Shown here: one piece after another, positions 8,244-17,606 of the stretch | How the letters are laid out: the number at the start of each line of letters is the position of its first letter | How positions within the stretch are numbered: position 1 is the first letter of the stretch | Source of the DNA: Orlajensenia flava | GTDB taxonomy: Bacteria > Actinomycetota > Actinomycetes > Actinomycetales > Microbacteriaceae | Length of the DNA: 64,000 nucleotides | Assembly: GCF_004801905.1 (NCBI RefSeq) | Contig: NZ_SSSN01000009.1 | Span: 186,001-250,000 of the forward strand | Direction: 5' to 3' | Position numbers and translations under genes: made by a program | Notes under the pieces: generated by a model | What the model was told of the DNA's origin: nothing | The model's database searches: none | Seen by the model: only the letters and a program-made list of their open reading frames with translations

Positions 8244-9496
8244 GGCGCGATTCCGGAGAGGGCCGGCTGGAACCCGCGACGCACGTTCTGGCAGCATCCG
8301 GGTCGGCAGACGTCGTACCAGGGGCCGTATTCCGTCACGGCGGGCCGGTCGGATGCGGGCGTACCGGTGACGCGCTCCATCACCAGGTCGACGAGGCCGG
8401 AGACGAAGGCGGGATGGGTGCCGGGCGTTGGCACCCGCACGGCCTGCAGCCCGTGCTCCGCGCTGGTCTCCATCGCTTCGTTGTCGAGGTCCCAGAGCAC
8501 CTCCATGTGGTCGCTCATGAAGCCCAGCGGCACGATGACGACGGCCTTGATGCCCCGCGCGGGCAGGAGGGCGATGGCGTCGTTGACGTCGGGCTCGAGC
8601 CACGGTTGCGTCGCCGGGCCGCTGCGCGACTGGTACACCAGCTGCCAGGTGTACGTGTCGTCCCAATCGGCGGTCGCGTCCCGCATGACCACCTCGGCGA
8701 CCGCAGCGTGCTGGGCCGCGTAGGCTCCGCCCCCGCCGAAGCCCCGGTCGGCGTCGAGCTCGTCGGCGGACACCGCCGGGCCCGAGCGCAGCGCATCCGT
8801 CGTCGGAATGGAGTGGGTGGCGAACAGCACCTCGACCTCGCCGGGCCCGTAACCGGCGCGCTCGTAAGCGGCCAGCGCATCGCGGACGCCCTCGACGAAC
8901 GGCTGCACGAATCCCGGGTGGTCGAAGAACTGGCGCACCTTGTCGATCTCGATCACGCCGCCGAGTCCGGTGTCCTGCAATGCGTCGGCCAGATCCTCGC
9001 GGTACTGCCGGCAGCTGGAGTACGAGCTGTACGCGCTCGTCGCGAGGGTGAGGAGTCGGCGGAATCCGCGCCCCTCGGCCTCGACGAGCGCGTCGTTGAG
9101 GTAGGGGTCCCAGTTGCGGTTACCCCACAGCACGGGGAGGTCGACCCCGCGGGCGGCGAGTTCGGCCTCGAGTGCCGCGCGCAGATCGCGGTTCTGTTGG
9201 TTGATGGGGCTGATGCCGCCGAAGTGGCGATAGTGGTGGGCTACCTCCTCGAGACGCTCGTCGGGGATGCCGCGGCCACCGGTCACGTTGCGCAGGAAGG
9301 GGATGACGTCGTCCTGTCCCTCCGGCCCGCCGAAACCGGCCAGCAGGATGGCGTCGTAGGCGACCGGCTGCTCCACATGCGCCGGGCCGGACTGGGCGGC
9401 AGGCGTCGCGCCCGGAACGCGAGCCCCGGATGCGCAGAACGCGTCCGTGGCGGGCGCCGGCTTGCGGCCGGCGGTTCCGAGGTTGTGCGCGGCCAC
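8240..9496 (-). CDS. cpfC: Coproporphyrin III ferrochelatase
   Basis: A 418-residue enzyme of the HemH family that inserts ferrous iron; in actinobacteria the substrate is coproporphyrin III. Visible landmarks are LLAGFGGPEG near the start, GNRNWDPY, LTLATSAYSSYSSCRQY, FATHSIPT and VVIVPLGFMSDHMEVLWDLD. The C-terminus carries a cysteine cluster (WYDVCRPGCCQ), the type of site that binds [2Fe-2S] in several actinobacterial ferrochelatases. The start is GTG 9496, one base into the chdC stop (TAGTG). About 45 residues precede the conserved core, so a later start is possible. Confidence 0.92.
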   Translation of the reverse strand: MAAHNLGTAGRKPAPATDAFCASGARVPGATPAAQSGPAHVEQPVAYDAILLAGFGGPEGQDDVIPFLRNVTGGRGIPDERLEEVAHHYRHFGGISPINQQNRDLRAALEAELAARGVDLPVLWGNRNWDPYLNDALVEAEGRGFRRLLTLATSAYSSYSSCRQYREDLADALQDTGLGGVIEIDKVRQFFDHPGFVQPFVEGVRDALAAYERAGYGPGEVEVLFATHSIPTTDALRSGPAVSADELDADRGFGGGGAYAAQHAAVAEVVMRDATADWDDTYTWQLVYQSRSGPATQPWLEPDVNDAIALLPARGIKAVVIVPLGFMSDHMEVLWDLDNEAMETSAEHGLQAVRVPTPGTHPAFVSGLVDLVMERVTGTPASDRPAVTEYGPWYDVCRPGCCQNVRRGFQPALSGIAP

Positions 9497-10251
9497 TACT
9501 GCAGCACCTCGACGAGTTCTGCCGTGGTGATGCGACGCCCCGTGTAGAACGGAACCTCCTCGCGCACGTGGCGCCGGGCATCCGTCGCGCGCAGTTCGCG
9601 CATCATGTCGACCAGGTCGGTGAGCTCGTCGGCCTCCATCGGCAGCAGCCATTCGTAGTCGCCGAGGGCGAACGAGGAGACGGTGTTGGCGACGACCCCG
9701 CGGAAGGCCGCACCCTTGCGGCCGTGCTCCGCCAGCATGCGCCCGCGCTCCTCCGGGGGCAGCAGGTACCACTCGAAGCTGCGGACGAAGGGGTAGACCG
9801 TCATCCAGTTCTTGGCCTCGACGCCCCGAAGGAACCCGGGAACGTGCGCCTTGTTGAACTCGGCGTCGCGGTGAACGCCCATCGCGTTCCACGTGGGCAG
9901 CAACGACTTGATGAGGCGTGCCCGGCGGAGTTCGCGGTGAGCCCACTGCAGGGTCTCGGCGTCGTCGGCGTGGGTCCAGATCATGACGTCGGCGTCCGCG
10001 CGCAGACCGGAGACGTCGTAAAAACCACGGACGGTCACGCCCTCGCTCTCGATGAGACGGATGGTGTCGTCGAGTTCTGCCACGATCTTGGGCACGTCGT
10101 GGCCGTCGAAGTCGTCGGGGACGGCGGGGTCACGGCGGAGGACGGCGAACAGCGTGAAACCCTCGGGTCCGACCTCGGGGCGCGCATCCGCCTCCGACTG
10201 GGAAGGGTTCGGCACGACGTCGTCCGCCTCGTCATCAGCGAGGTGAGTCAT
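9496..10251 (-). CDS. chdC: Coproheme decarboxylase (HemQ)
   Basis: A 251-residue chlorite-dismutase-fold enzyme performing the last step, oxidative decarboxylation of coproheme to heme b. Candidate residues match the spacing I recall for actinobacterial ChdC: His136 (NKAHVPGF), Tyr153 (MTVYPFVRSFEW) and proximal His176 (AEHGRKGA). First gene of the chdC-cpfC-hemC-hemD run. Upstream there is GAGACT six bases before the ATG and a separate TATAAC at 10314-10319; either could be the -10 element. Confidence 0.95.
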   Translation of the reverse strand: MTHLADDEADDVVPNPSQSEADARPEVGPEGFTLFAVLRRDPAVPDDFDGHDVPKIVAELDDTIRLIESEGVTVRGFYDVSGLRADADVMIWTHADDAETLQWAHRELRRARLIKSLLPTWNAMGVHRDAEFNKAHVPGFLRGVEAKNWMTVYPFVRSFEWYLLPPEERGRMLAEHGRKGAAFRGVVANTVSSFALGDYEWLLPMEADELTDLVDMMRELRATDARRHVREEVPFYTGRRITTAELVEVLQ

Positions 10252-10367
10252 GCGTCCAGTCTCTCTCGGTTTCGAGCGCGATCCAAAAGGGGTGGGTTCC
10301 CGGGCGCGCGAGTGTTATAGGCGCCGTGGCCGAGAGGCGGTGTCGCTGGCGAGGCCGAGCGGCCTAC

Positions 10368-10634
10368 TCAGTCCTTCATGACGGCGGCGACGATCGCCCA
10401 GACTGCCCCGCCGACGACTGCGGCGGCTCCCACGGCGATGCCGACCAGCACGAGGGGGTTCTCGCGCGTGATCGTGCGGATGTTCTCCGTAGTCTGACGC
10501 GTCGCGCGCTTGACGCGCTTTGGCACGTTGAGGCGGTCCTCGATGGCGTCGAGCGTCGCGGCCAGCTGCACGCGCGCGGCCTCCACGTCGGCGTGGAGCT
10601 CGACGCGGGTCTTGTCATGGGGCTTGTCACTCAT
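10368..10634 (-). CDS. DUF3618 domain membrane protein
   Basis: An 88-residue protein with a charged amphipathic N-terminal half (HADVEAARVQLAATLDAIE), a basic linker and one C-terminal membrane helix (about residues 62-85). This matches DUF3618, whose function is unknown. Its ATG overlaps the end of the holin-like gene by eight bases. It closes a three-gene cassette between cgoX and chdC. Confidence 0.75.
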   Translation of the reverse strand: MSDKPHDKTRVELHADVEAARVQLAATLDAIEDRLNVPKRVKRATRQTTENIRTITRENPLVLVGIAVGAAAVVGGAVWAIVAAVMKD

Positions 10635-11034
10635 AGACGCCCTCTCCCTTCACTGCCTCGACGTCGTGCTGGATGGCTTCCTTGATCGGTTCGCCCTCCG
10701 TGTTGGTCCCCGCCTTGATGCGCGCGACCCCGATGACCACGAGCAGCAGGATGATGAGCAGCAGGATGGCCGCGACGACCAGTGCGGCTGCCCAACCGGG
10801 CAGGACGAGGGCGAAGGCCATGATTGCGCTCGAGATGAGGACCGCGACGACCCAGAACAGCAGGAACGCGGCCGCCGCGAACATGGCAGCACCGAACCCG
10901 ATGCTCTTGCCCTTGCGGATGAGTTCGGCCTTGTAGGCCGCGATCTCGGCGACGACCAGGTCTCTGGCGTGGCCGGGCAATTCGCCGACGAGCTCGAACA
11001 GCCCTTTCGAGCGCTTCGGGTTGAACTCGTTCAC
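10627..11034 (-). CDS. Holin-like (holin superfamily III) membrane protein
   Basis: A 135-residue protein starting at GTG 11034 (product MNEFNPKRSKGLFELV). It has an amphipathic N-terminal region with KAELIRKGKSIG, two strong membrane helices (about residues 45-72 and 78-105) and a hydrophilic tail. Databases usually name this family 'phage holin family protein', but there are no phage genes here and the family is common in actinobacterial chromosomes. A cell-envelope role is inferred. Starts four bases after the YtxH gene ends. Confidence 0.7.
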   Translation of the reverse strand: MNEFNPKRSKGLFELVGELPGHARDLVVAEIAAYKAELIRKGKSIGFGAAMFAAAAFLLFWVVAVLISSAIMAFALVLPGWAAALVVAAILLLIILLLVVIGVARIKAGTNTEGEPIKEAIQHDVEAVKGEGVYE

Positions 11035-11038
11035 GGGC

Positions 11039-11422
11039 TCACTCCTTCTTGGCGGTGGATGCCTTCGAGGTGGCCGACGTCGTTGCCGGCTTGGAGGTGG
11101 TGGAGTCGCTCGAGCTGGACCTCGCGGGCGCCTTCGTGGCGGTCGTCCTCGGTGAGGAGGCGGATGCCCGCGTATTGCTCGACTTCTGCGCGTTGGTGGC
11201 GGCACCGACGAGCTTCTTGGCCCCGTCGAGGACGGCGTCGGAGACGACCGTCACCCGCGCCATCGCGAAGTCCTTCGCGGCGTCTACGCCCTTCTGCACC
11301 GTGGGCGTGTTCCACGCCTTATCGGCTGCGTCCTTGATCTGCTCGTATCGCTCACGGCCGGCGCGCGCACCGAGCACGTAGCCCACGGCCGCTCCTGTCA
11401 CGAAGAGAAGCTTGCCTTTCAC
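11039..11422 (-). CDS. YtxH-like envelope protein with Ser/Thr/Ala-rich tail
   Basis: A 127-residue protein, GTG start. The N-terminus LLFVTGAAVGYVLGARAGRERYEQIK is the short membrane segment plus GARAGRERYE signature of YtxH-like proteins. An amphipathic middle follows, then a low-complexity tail (about residues 80-127) of Ser, Thr, Ala and Lys ending in AKKE. First gene of the cassette, 80 bases after the cgoX stop. Confidence 0.7.
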   Translation of the reverse strand: MKGKLLFVTGAAVGYVLGARAGRERYEQIKDAADKAWNTPTVQKGVDAAKDFAMARVTVVSDAVLDGAKKLVGAATNAQKSSNTRASASSPRTTATKAPARSSSSDSTTSKPATTSATSKASTAKKE

Positions 11423-11502
11423 TGTGCACCCCGTTTCGAATCGATCTGCCCAGCGTAGCGCCGCACCTCTACCGGGCGGGGGGCTTGACAGGTTCCGTGA
11501 TC

Positions 11503-12987
11503 CTATATTCCACCATCGGTATGCAGCGCGCTACGACGAAGTCGGCGGGCGGCTTCTCGCGCATCCGGGATCACCGACGCCAGGCCGGTGCCCGACACCC
11601 ACGATCCGACGACGGCGACCGTCTCATCATCCTCGATAGCCTCGCGTACCTCGTCAACGCGTTGGCGCTGGCCCACGGCGGCCTGCGAGACGGCATCCGT
11701 CCACCGGGTTCGGGCGAATCCGTCGACGGCCGCGGGGTCGAGGGGCACACCGAGGATCGCGCTCGCATCGCTGACGGCGAGCGCGGTGACGTCCTCGTCG
11801 CTCATTCCCGATGTCGGCAGCAGCTCGCCGACCCGTCCGTACGAGAGCCTCAGCACATGGCGTCCGGCACCGGCATCGTCGGCCAGGGACTCGGCCACCC
11901 AGGCCCACTTGGCGCTGACGTGGGTGAGGGCCTTCGCGCTCACGCCCGGGGTTCCCGAACCGACGAGAGCGCCGGTCCCTCGCGGTGCGGCGTCGAGAGC
12001 GGGCGCGTCGATCACGAGCGTCGCGAGCTCGATGGTGGTGGGCTGCGGCCAGTCCAGTCGTGCCAGCCGCTGCCATTCCGTCCGGGCGGTGGAGAGCAGG
12101 CGGATGGCCTCGCCCGACGAAGCGGCGATCATCACGCGGCGGGCGCGTACGCGCTGCTCGGCACCACCGGCGCCCTCGAGGGTGAGCGTCCACCCCGGCT
12201 CGCCGTCGAGATCGGTCGGCTGCAGGTCGCGCGCTCGGGTCGAGGTGCGGATCTCGCCGCCGAAATGCTCGATATCCGCAGCCACGGCGTCGATCAGGCG
12301 GGAGACGCCCCCGCGGATGCCGAGCACTGCGGCGCCCGGCCGGGCTCCGCTGCGGAGCTCGGCGACGGCGCCCGAGAGCGAACCGGCGCGGGTGATGGCG
12401 GCGTTCAGGCCGGGTGCGACGACGTCGATGTCGAGCTCGTCGGCATCTGCTGAGTAGACACCGGTCGAGATCGGCGAGACCAGGCGCTCGAGCACCGCTC
12501 GACCCATACGCCGGGTCACGAGCGGCCCGAGCCTGTCCGAACCGCCGATGGTGAGCACGGGGCGCAAGCGGTCGAGGTAGGCACGGAAGGATGCTCGGGC
12601 GCCGATCGCGGCGCGCACGTCGTCGGCGAGGGGCGACGCCGGGATGCCGAGGAGGGTGTTGCGGGGCGACGGCACGCTCATCGACCCGCCGCGGCGGAGA
12701 GCCGGAAGGTGCAGCCACGAACCGGCGGGATTCGGGGAGACGACGGCATCCGTCAGCCCGAGTTCGTCGATGAAGGCGGAGACGGTGCCCCCGCGGGTGG
12801 CGAAGCTCTCCGCGCCGGAGTCGAGGGTGATGCCGGCGACGTCGTGCGAGCGGACGCATCCGCCGACCGCGTCGGACACCTCAACGACCAGCGTGGTGAG
12901 CCCGACGTGAACCAGCTCGCGAGCAGCCGTCAGTCCGGCAGCACCCCCGCCGATGACGACGACGTCGAGTGCGGCCGACTCGCTCAT
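11503..12987 (-). CDS. cgoX: Coproporphyrinogen III oxidase (CgoX/HemY type)
   Basis: A 494-residue FAD enzyme oxidising coproporphyrinogen III to coproporphyrin III. The FAD-binding dinucleotide motif VVVIGGGAAGLTAARELV is at the N-terminus, followed by VGGCVRSHDVAG and DSGAESF typical of the HemG/HemY family. The C-terminal FAD contact is in GSWVSGTGLASVI. Its ATG overlaps the hemE stop (ATGA at 12984-12987). Confidence 0.93.
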   Translation of the reverse strand: MSESAALDVVVIGGGAAGLTAARELVHVGLTTLVVEVSDAVGGCVRSHDVAGITLDSGAESFATRGGTVSAFIDELGLTDAVVSPNPAGSWLHLPALRRGGSMSVPSPRNTLLGIPASPLADDVRAAIGARASFRAYLDRLRPVLTIGGSDRLGPLVTRRMGRAVLERLVSPISTGVYSADADELDIDVVAPGLNAAITRAGSLSGAVAELRSGARPGAAVLGIRGGVSRLIDAVAADIEHFGGEIRTSTRARDLQPTDLDGEPGWTLTLEGAGGAEQRVRARRVMIAASSGEAIRLLSTARTEWQRLARLDWPQPTTIELATLVIDAPALDAAPRGTGALVGSGTPGVSAKALTHVSAKWAWVAESLADDAGAGRHVLRLSYGRVGELLPTSGMSDEDVTALAVSDASAILGVPLDPAAVDGFARTRWTDAVSQAAVGQRQRVDEVREAIEDDETVAVVGSWVSGTGLASVIPDAREAARRLRRSALHTDGGI

Positions 12988-14141
12988 GCGCCCAGCTCGT
13001 GCACCAGTTCGACGACGCGGGTGAGCACATCGGGGTCGGTCTCGGGTGCGACGCCGTGACCGAGGTTGACGACGTGAGCCGGCGCGGTGCGTCCGCGGGC
13101 GACGACCTCGCGCACGTGGCTCTCGAGCACGGGCCAGGGCGCGAACAGCAGGGCGGGGTCGATGTTGCCCTGCAGGGGCACGTCGCCGCCGAGGCGTCGG
13201 TTGGCCTCGTCAAGCGGGATGCGATAGTCGACGCCCACGACGTCGGCGCCCACGTCGCGCATGGCGGCGAGCAGCTCTCCGGTCCCGACCCCGAAGTGCA
13301 CGAGCGGCACGTGGCGCCGCTCTCGATAGGGGTCAGCGCCCTCGTCGTGGGTGCGGACGGTGTAGGAGATCTCGTGTACGTGGGACAGGGCGCGGGCGGA
13401 TGCCGGAGCGACGTGCTCCTCGTAGTCGGCGAGGGAGAGGCCGCCCGCCCACGAGTCGAACAGCTGCGCTGCGCTGGCGCCGGCCATCACCTGCGCGCGC
13501 AGGAAGCGGCCCGAGACGTCGGCCGTCCAGTCCATCAGCGCGCGCCAGGCCGACGGATCGGCGTGCATGAGCGTCCGGGCCGCGATGTGGTCCTTCGACG
13601 GGCCGCCCTCGACGAGGTAGGCGGCGAGCGTGAAGGGCGCACCGGCGAAGCCGATGAGCGGCACGGCGCTCGAGTCGGGGCCCAAGTGCGCGAGCTCGGC
13701 GACCGTGCGGCCGACGGCATCCGTGATGGGATCGATGACGGAGTCGAGCGTTGCGGGGTCGATCTTCACCAGTTCGGCTGCGTCCGCCCCCGTGCGCACC
13801 GCCTGCGCGAACACCGGTCCGCGACCGGGCACGATCTCGACGTCGACGCCGATGAGCTTGAGCGGCACGACGATGTCGCTGAAGAAGATGCCCGCGTCGA
13901 CGTGATGGCGGCGCACCGGTTGGAGGGTGATCTCGCTCGCGAGCGCAGGGTCGAGGCACGCGTCGAGCATCCGAGTGCCCACTCGCAGCTCGCGGTACTC
14001 GGGCAGGGACCGGCCGGCCTGGCGCATGAACCAGACCGGCAGCCGATCGCCGCGCTCACCCTGGTAGGCCCGCACCAGCGGGGATTCGGTCGTCTGGCCG
14101 GAGGCGAGCGGATGGGCGGCGGGAAGAGTCACGTGCTCCAT
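12984..14141 (-). CDS. hemE: Uroporphyrinogen decarboxylase
   Basis: A 385-residue enzyme converting uroporphyrinogen III to coproporphyrinogen III. The family motif PVWFMRQAGRSLPEYR lies near the N-terminus; IFFSDIVVPLKLIGVD, GFAGAPFTLAAYLVEG and LFDSWAGGLS follow. The start ATG 14141 has GGTGGGAG five bases upstream. First gene of the minus-strand heme locus. Longer in-frame versions extend into non-coding sequence and were not used. Confidence 0.95.
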   Translation of the reverse strand: MEHVTLPAAHPLASGQTTESPLVRAYQGERGDRLPVWFMRQAGRSLPEYRELRVGTRMLDACLDPALASEITLQPVRRHHVDAGIFFSDIVVPLKLIGVDVEIVPGRGPVFAQAVRTGADAAELVKIDPATLDSVIDPITDAVGRTVAELAHLGPDSSAVPLIGFAGAPFTLAAYLVEGGPSKDHIAARTLMHADPSAWRALMDWTADVSGRFLRAQVMAGASAAQLFDSWAGGLSLADYEEHVAPASARALSHVHEISYTVRTHDEGADPYRERRHVPLVHFGVGTGELLAAMRDVGADVVGVDYRIPLDEANRRLGGDVPLQGNIDPALLFAPWPVLESHVREVVARGRTAPAHVVNLGHGVAPETDPDVLTRVVELVHELGA

Positions 14142-14322
14142 TGTCTCCCACCTCGAGCGAGCGCTGTCGCGGTGAGGGCCATCGCTGTCTCCGTGCGGCC
14201 GCCACCTCGGGGCACGCTTTCGGCTGCCCATCCTGCATCGGTGTGGACGGATTCCGGCACCCGTCCCCAGAACAGGGCGCATTCGACCAAACCGATAGGG
14301 GGGATGGTTCCGAATATCCGTC
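14142..14322. other. hemE upstream region, no gene seen
   Basis: This holds the divergent control region between hemE (minus) and the glycosyltransferase unit (plus). No RNA gene or clear terminator was seen. Confidence 0.5.
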
Positions 14323-14406
14323 ATGACCGCAGTGACGTCACCCCTCGGCGTGCCTGCTGCCCCCGCAGCCGCTCCGGCCACCACCGTTCTGGGAGGAACG
14401 CGATGA
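14323..14406 (+). CDS. Possible 27-residue leader peptide coupled to the glycosyltransferase
   Basis: An ATG at 14323 opens a 27-codon frame rich in Ala, Pro and Thr, ending at a TGA that overlaps the downstream ATG as ATGA (14403-14406). GGGAGGA, the ribosome-binding site of the large gene, lies inside its last codons. An AT-rich stretch (GAATAT, 14312-14317) sits five bases before it, suggesting a leaderless start. The overlap is what a translational-coupling leader would look like. No homology is claimed and it could be chance. Confidence 0.35.
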   Translation: MTAVTSPLGVPAAPAAAPATTVLGGTR

Positions 14407-17400
14407 CCGACCTGATCAATCGCACGCACGGCACCGACGGCGACGGCGACGGCGCGCCGGGATCGCCGGATGCGCCGAGCTCCACCCAGTCGGGCCCTGT
14501 CGCGACGGATGCTGTCGCTCAGGACGCTCACGCGCAGGATGCTGCTAAGACCAATGCTGCTGAGACGGATGCTGGCGCGGACAGTCGCAAGAAGTCGACC
14601 ACCCCGGCTATCCGGCCCGAGACAACCGACGACGCCCCGTCCAAGAGCGCACGGACCGTGCGGACGCCCGCTGCCGCAAAGCTGGCCACCGCCGAACCGA
14701 AGCCTGGCGCGTCGAAGAACGGCACGGCCAAGAGCGGTGCGGCGAAGAGCAGTGCGCCCAGCAAAGCCGGTGTCGCGAGCAAGACGGAGACGCTGAGCAA
14801 GACGGGGGTGACGAGCCGGACAGGCACCCCGAAGGCTCCTGAGAGCAAGGCCAGCGCCGACAAGGCCGACGACGGTACGAAGTCGCCGGTTGAGCAGGCT
14901 CCGCGTGCGAAGAGACCGACCCCCAAGTCCTCCAGCACGCGGACCCCGTCAGCGAACGCGACCGTCACGAAAGCGGCTGTCGCCGAGGCAACTGGCGCAA
15001 AGGCACTCGGCCCGACGACGGCGGCTTCGAAGCGTGCCGGTTCTGCAGCACCCGCCACGAAGGCGGCGACCGCCAGGAAACCAGCCGCCAAGAAACCGGC
15101 CGCCCAGGTACCGGCTCCCTCCACCGCGAAGACCGAAGCGACGGGTACCACCGTGACGACCGGGAGGACCGGCGCCACCACAGCGCGCCCGAAGCGTCCT
15201 ACGCAGGTGAAGAGCGCCTCGACCAACGCCACGACGTCCGCTACGAAGCAGAAGCCCGTCACGAAGGCGAAGCCCGCTCCGACCGACGCGGGGTCCGTAC
15301 CCGACTCGAGGTCAGACACAGGGCCGCAGCCGAGCACCGACGCGGCCACGTCCTCCGCCATCGAGCCCGACGCGGCAGTCCCAGGCACAGCGCTTCCCGA
15401 CACGACGCTCCCGGACACAGCCCTGCCCGACGCAGCACTCACCGACGCGGCCGCCGCTTCGGCAGAAAACGCTCCCGGTGCGGCACCGAGCCCAGCGTCG
15501 GCTGGCATGTCGATTGGCGAGACCGCGGGCGCATCGTCCGCCGCTCTCCTGGTCGAACCGAGCACGACGCCGTCCGAACCGGCGACCCCATCGGCCATCC
15601 CGGCCGAGAAGACACCGAAGAATGCACCGGCGAGCGCGCCGCGTGCGACGCCGGCTGCGCTCAAGGCGCCGGCATCCGTCGCGAAGCGCGACCCGCGGTC
15701 TGCAAGCCTCAAGCGCGCCGTCGACCGCACGGCGCACAGCCTGGTCTACCTGCTTCCGCTGCTCGCCATCGCCGCCGTGATCCAGGTCGTCAACCTCGCC
15801 GGATCTCCAGCGCGCATCGCCGAGGAGGGCACCAACACTGCGCAGGCATGGTCGGTGCTGAAGCTCGGCGAACTCGTCAGGGACGCCAACTGGTTCGATC
15901 ACCCGCCGCTCGGCTGGCTTCAGATATCGGGGTACGCGGGCCTCACCGGCGCCTTCGACCGCTACGACCTCGCAGTGCTGGCCGCGCGTGAAGCGATGGT
16001 CGCCTTCGCGCTCGTGTCGGTACTGCTGGTCTGGGTGCTCGCCCGGCGCCTGCGGCTCACCCGCCCGGCCGCTGCCGGGGCCGTGCTGCTGTTCGCCCTG
16101 TCGCCTCTGGCTCTGCAGCTTCACCGAACGGTCTACCTCGACAACGTCGCCGTGCCGTGGTTGCTGGGCGCGTTCGTGCTCGCGACGCTGCGTCGTTACC
16201 AGCTGGTGGCATTCGCCGGCAGCGCGGTCGCCTTCTCCGTCGCCATGCTCAGCGGCGAGACGGCGCTGCTCGCGCTGCCCTTCCTCGCCTGGGTGATGTG
16301 GCGTTCGTCCGACTCGGAGACGCGTCTCTACACACTGCCTACCGCCGGCGCCATCGTCGTCGTGAGCGGCCTGGCGTACGTGCTCTATGGATCCAGCAAC
16401 GGCGGACTCACCCAGGCTCCGGGCAGCGGCGGCCTGCTCGGAAGCCTCATCTTCCCGTTCGCCGCATCCCTCTCGAACGCATCGCTCGCCGACCCGGGCG
16501 CGACGACGGCCGGTACCCTGTCGACCTGGTGGCAGCTCGATCCGGTCCTCCTCGTCTCGGGAGTGGTCGCGGCCATAGCGGCGCTGTTCCTCACCCGACT
16601 GCGGCCGATCGCTGCATTCGTGGTGTTCTCCGCCCTGCTCGTGCTGATGCCCGGGGCGGCGACGCCCGCGTCCTACGCCATCGTCCTGCTGCCGTTCATT
16701 GCTCTGCTCATCGCCGGGGTGGTCGAGGAGGCCGTCATACTGGTCCGTTCGCGGGAGCGCTCCTATTGGCTGCGGATGGCGGACCGCGGCATCGGTGGAG
16801 TCATCCTCGCCGGCGCGGTGGCTGCGATAGTCATCGCCGCTCCCGCCGCGGTCTCGCAGATTCGAGGGTTCCTCGCCGGCGATGCCGACCGACCCGCGCG
16901 TCAGGCAGAACAGTGGCTGACCGACAACGTGCCGTCGAACGCGCGCGTCATCGTGGACGACTCCAGCTGGGTCGACCTCGTCGCCGCAGGCTTCTCGCCC
17001 GACCGCGTCGACGGATACGACCCGACGGATGCCGGTGCGTCCGCCCCGGAGCAGGTGTTCGGCACCGCTCGTCCCGCGGACTATGTCGTCGCGCCCGCTT
17101 CTTCCGGCGCGATTCCGGCCGGCCTGTCACAGGTTCGTCGAGCCGTCGCCAACTCGGTGAGCGTCGTGCGCTTCGGGTCGGGAGATCGCGCCGTCGAGGT
17201 TCGCCGCATCGAGACCGTCGATCCCACGGCGGCGCGAGCGACGGAGACCGCGCTCACGCAGAAGCGCGCCCGCGCGGGCGCCGAGCTCCTCGCCAATCCG
17301 GCGCTGACCGTCTCGACCGGTGCCCGGGGCGTGATCGCAGGGGGAAACCTCGACGGCCGGCTGATCGTGCTGCTCGGCCAGCTCGCGGCATCCGGCGACG

Positions 17401-17606
17401 TCGCGGTGACGTCCGCCCCAACCGGCTTGACCGAGACGACGAATGTCCGCCGCATGGTGACGCTGACGACGGGTTCGGCCGCCGGGGATGCCGAGCTGCT
17501 GGCCTCGCTCAAGGCCATGACGGGCACCTATGCTCCCGACGCCTCGGCCGTGCCATCCGGTCTCCGACTAACCGTCTCGGCCGATGAACCGGACGTGTTC
17601 GGATGA
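14403..17606 (+). CDS. GT39-like glycosyltransferase with a ~440-residue low-complexity N-terminus
   Basis: A 1067-residue protein. Residues about 1-440 are low-complexity Ala/Thr/Lys/Pro/Ser with repeated KxAA-like and PDTALPD-like runs and no recognisable domain. From about 445 there is a multispanning GT-C type region: a first helix (LVYLLPLLAIAAVIQVV), then EEGTNTAQAWSVLKLG and DHPPLGWLQISGY, the acidic and HPP motifs of GT39 polyprenyl-phosphate sugar transferases, then about ten more hydrophobic segments and a C-terminal extracytoplasmic domain. Ordinary family members lack such an N-terminal extension. A good ribosome-binding site (GGGAGGA) precedes the ATG. It heads a unit with the DUF4397 protein and sortase. 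Confidence 0.8.
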   Translation: MTDLINRTHGTDGDGDGAPGSPDAPSSTQSGPVATDAVAQDAHAQDAAKTNAAETDAGADSRKKSTTPAIRPETTDDAPSKSARTVRTPAAAKLATAEPKPGASKNGTAKSGAAKSSAPSKAGVASKTETLSKTGVTSRTGTPKAPESKASADKADDGTKSPVEQAPRAKRPTPKSSSTRTPSANATVTKAAVAEATGAKALGPTTAASKRAGSAAPATKAATARKPAAKKPAAQVPAPSTAKTEATGTTVTTGRTGATTARPKRPTQVKSASTNATTSATKQKPVTKAKPAPTDAGSVPDSRSDTGPQPSTDAATSSAIEPDAAVPGTALPDTTLPDTALPDAALTDAAAASAENAPGAAPSPASAGMSIGETAGASSAALLVEPSTTPSEPATPSAIPAEKTPKNAPASAPRATPAALKAPASVAKRDPRSASLKRAVDRTAHSLVYLLPLLAIAAVIQVVNLAGSPARIAEEGTNTAQAWSVLKLGELVRDANWFDHPPLGWLQISGYAGLTGAFDRYDLAVLAAREAMVAFALVSVLLVWVLARRLRLTRPAAAGAVLLFALSPLALQLHRTVYLDNVAVPWLLGAFVLATLRRYQLVAFAGSAVAFSVAMLSGETALLALPFLAWVMWRSSDSETRLYTLPTAGAIVVVSGLAYVLYGSSNGGLTQAPGSGGLLGSLIFPFAASLSNASLADPGATTAGTLSTWWQLDPVLLVSGVVAAIAALFLTRLRPIAAFVVFSALLVLMPGAATPASYAIVLLPFIALLIAGVVEEAVILVRSRERSYWLRMADRGIGGVILAGAVAAIVIAAPAAVSQIRGFLAGDADRPARQAEQWLTDNVPSNARVIVDDSSWVDLVAAGFSPDRVDGYDPTDAGASAPEQVFGTARPADYVVAPASSGAIPAGLSQVRRAVANSVSVVRFGSGDRAVEVRRIETVDPTAARATETALTQKRARAGAELLANPALTVSTGARGVIAGGNLDGRLIVLLGQLAASGDVAVTSAPTGLTETTNVRRMVTLTTGSAAGDAELLASLKAMTGTYAPDASAVPSGLRLTVSADEPDVFG

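Noticed and set aside
10627-11034. Prophage remnant suggested by a holin-like gene
   Set aside because: No other phage genes, integrase or attachment sites are nearby; the family is common in chromosomes.
11485-11516. TTGACA and TATATT on the plus strand near the cgoX stop
   Set aside because: The spacer is only 13 bases and it would read antisense into cgoX.
12969-14402. N-terminal extension of the glycosyltransferase frame upstream to 12969
   Set aside because: It is antisense to hemE; a good ribosome-binding site supports ATG 14403.
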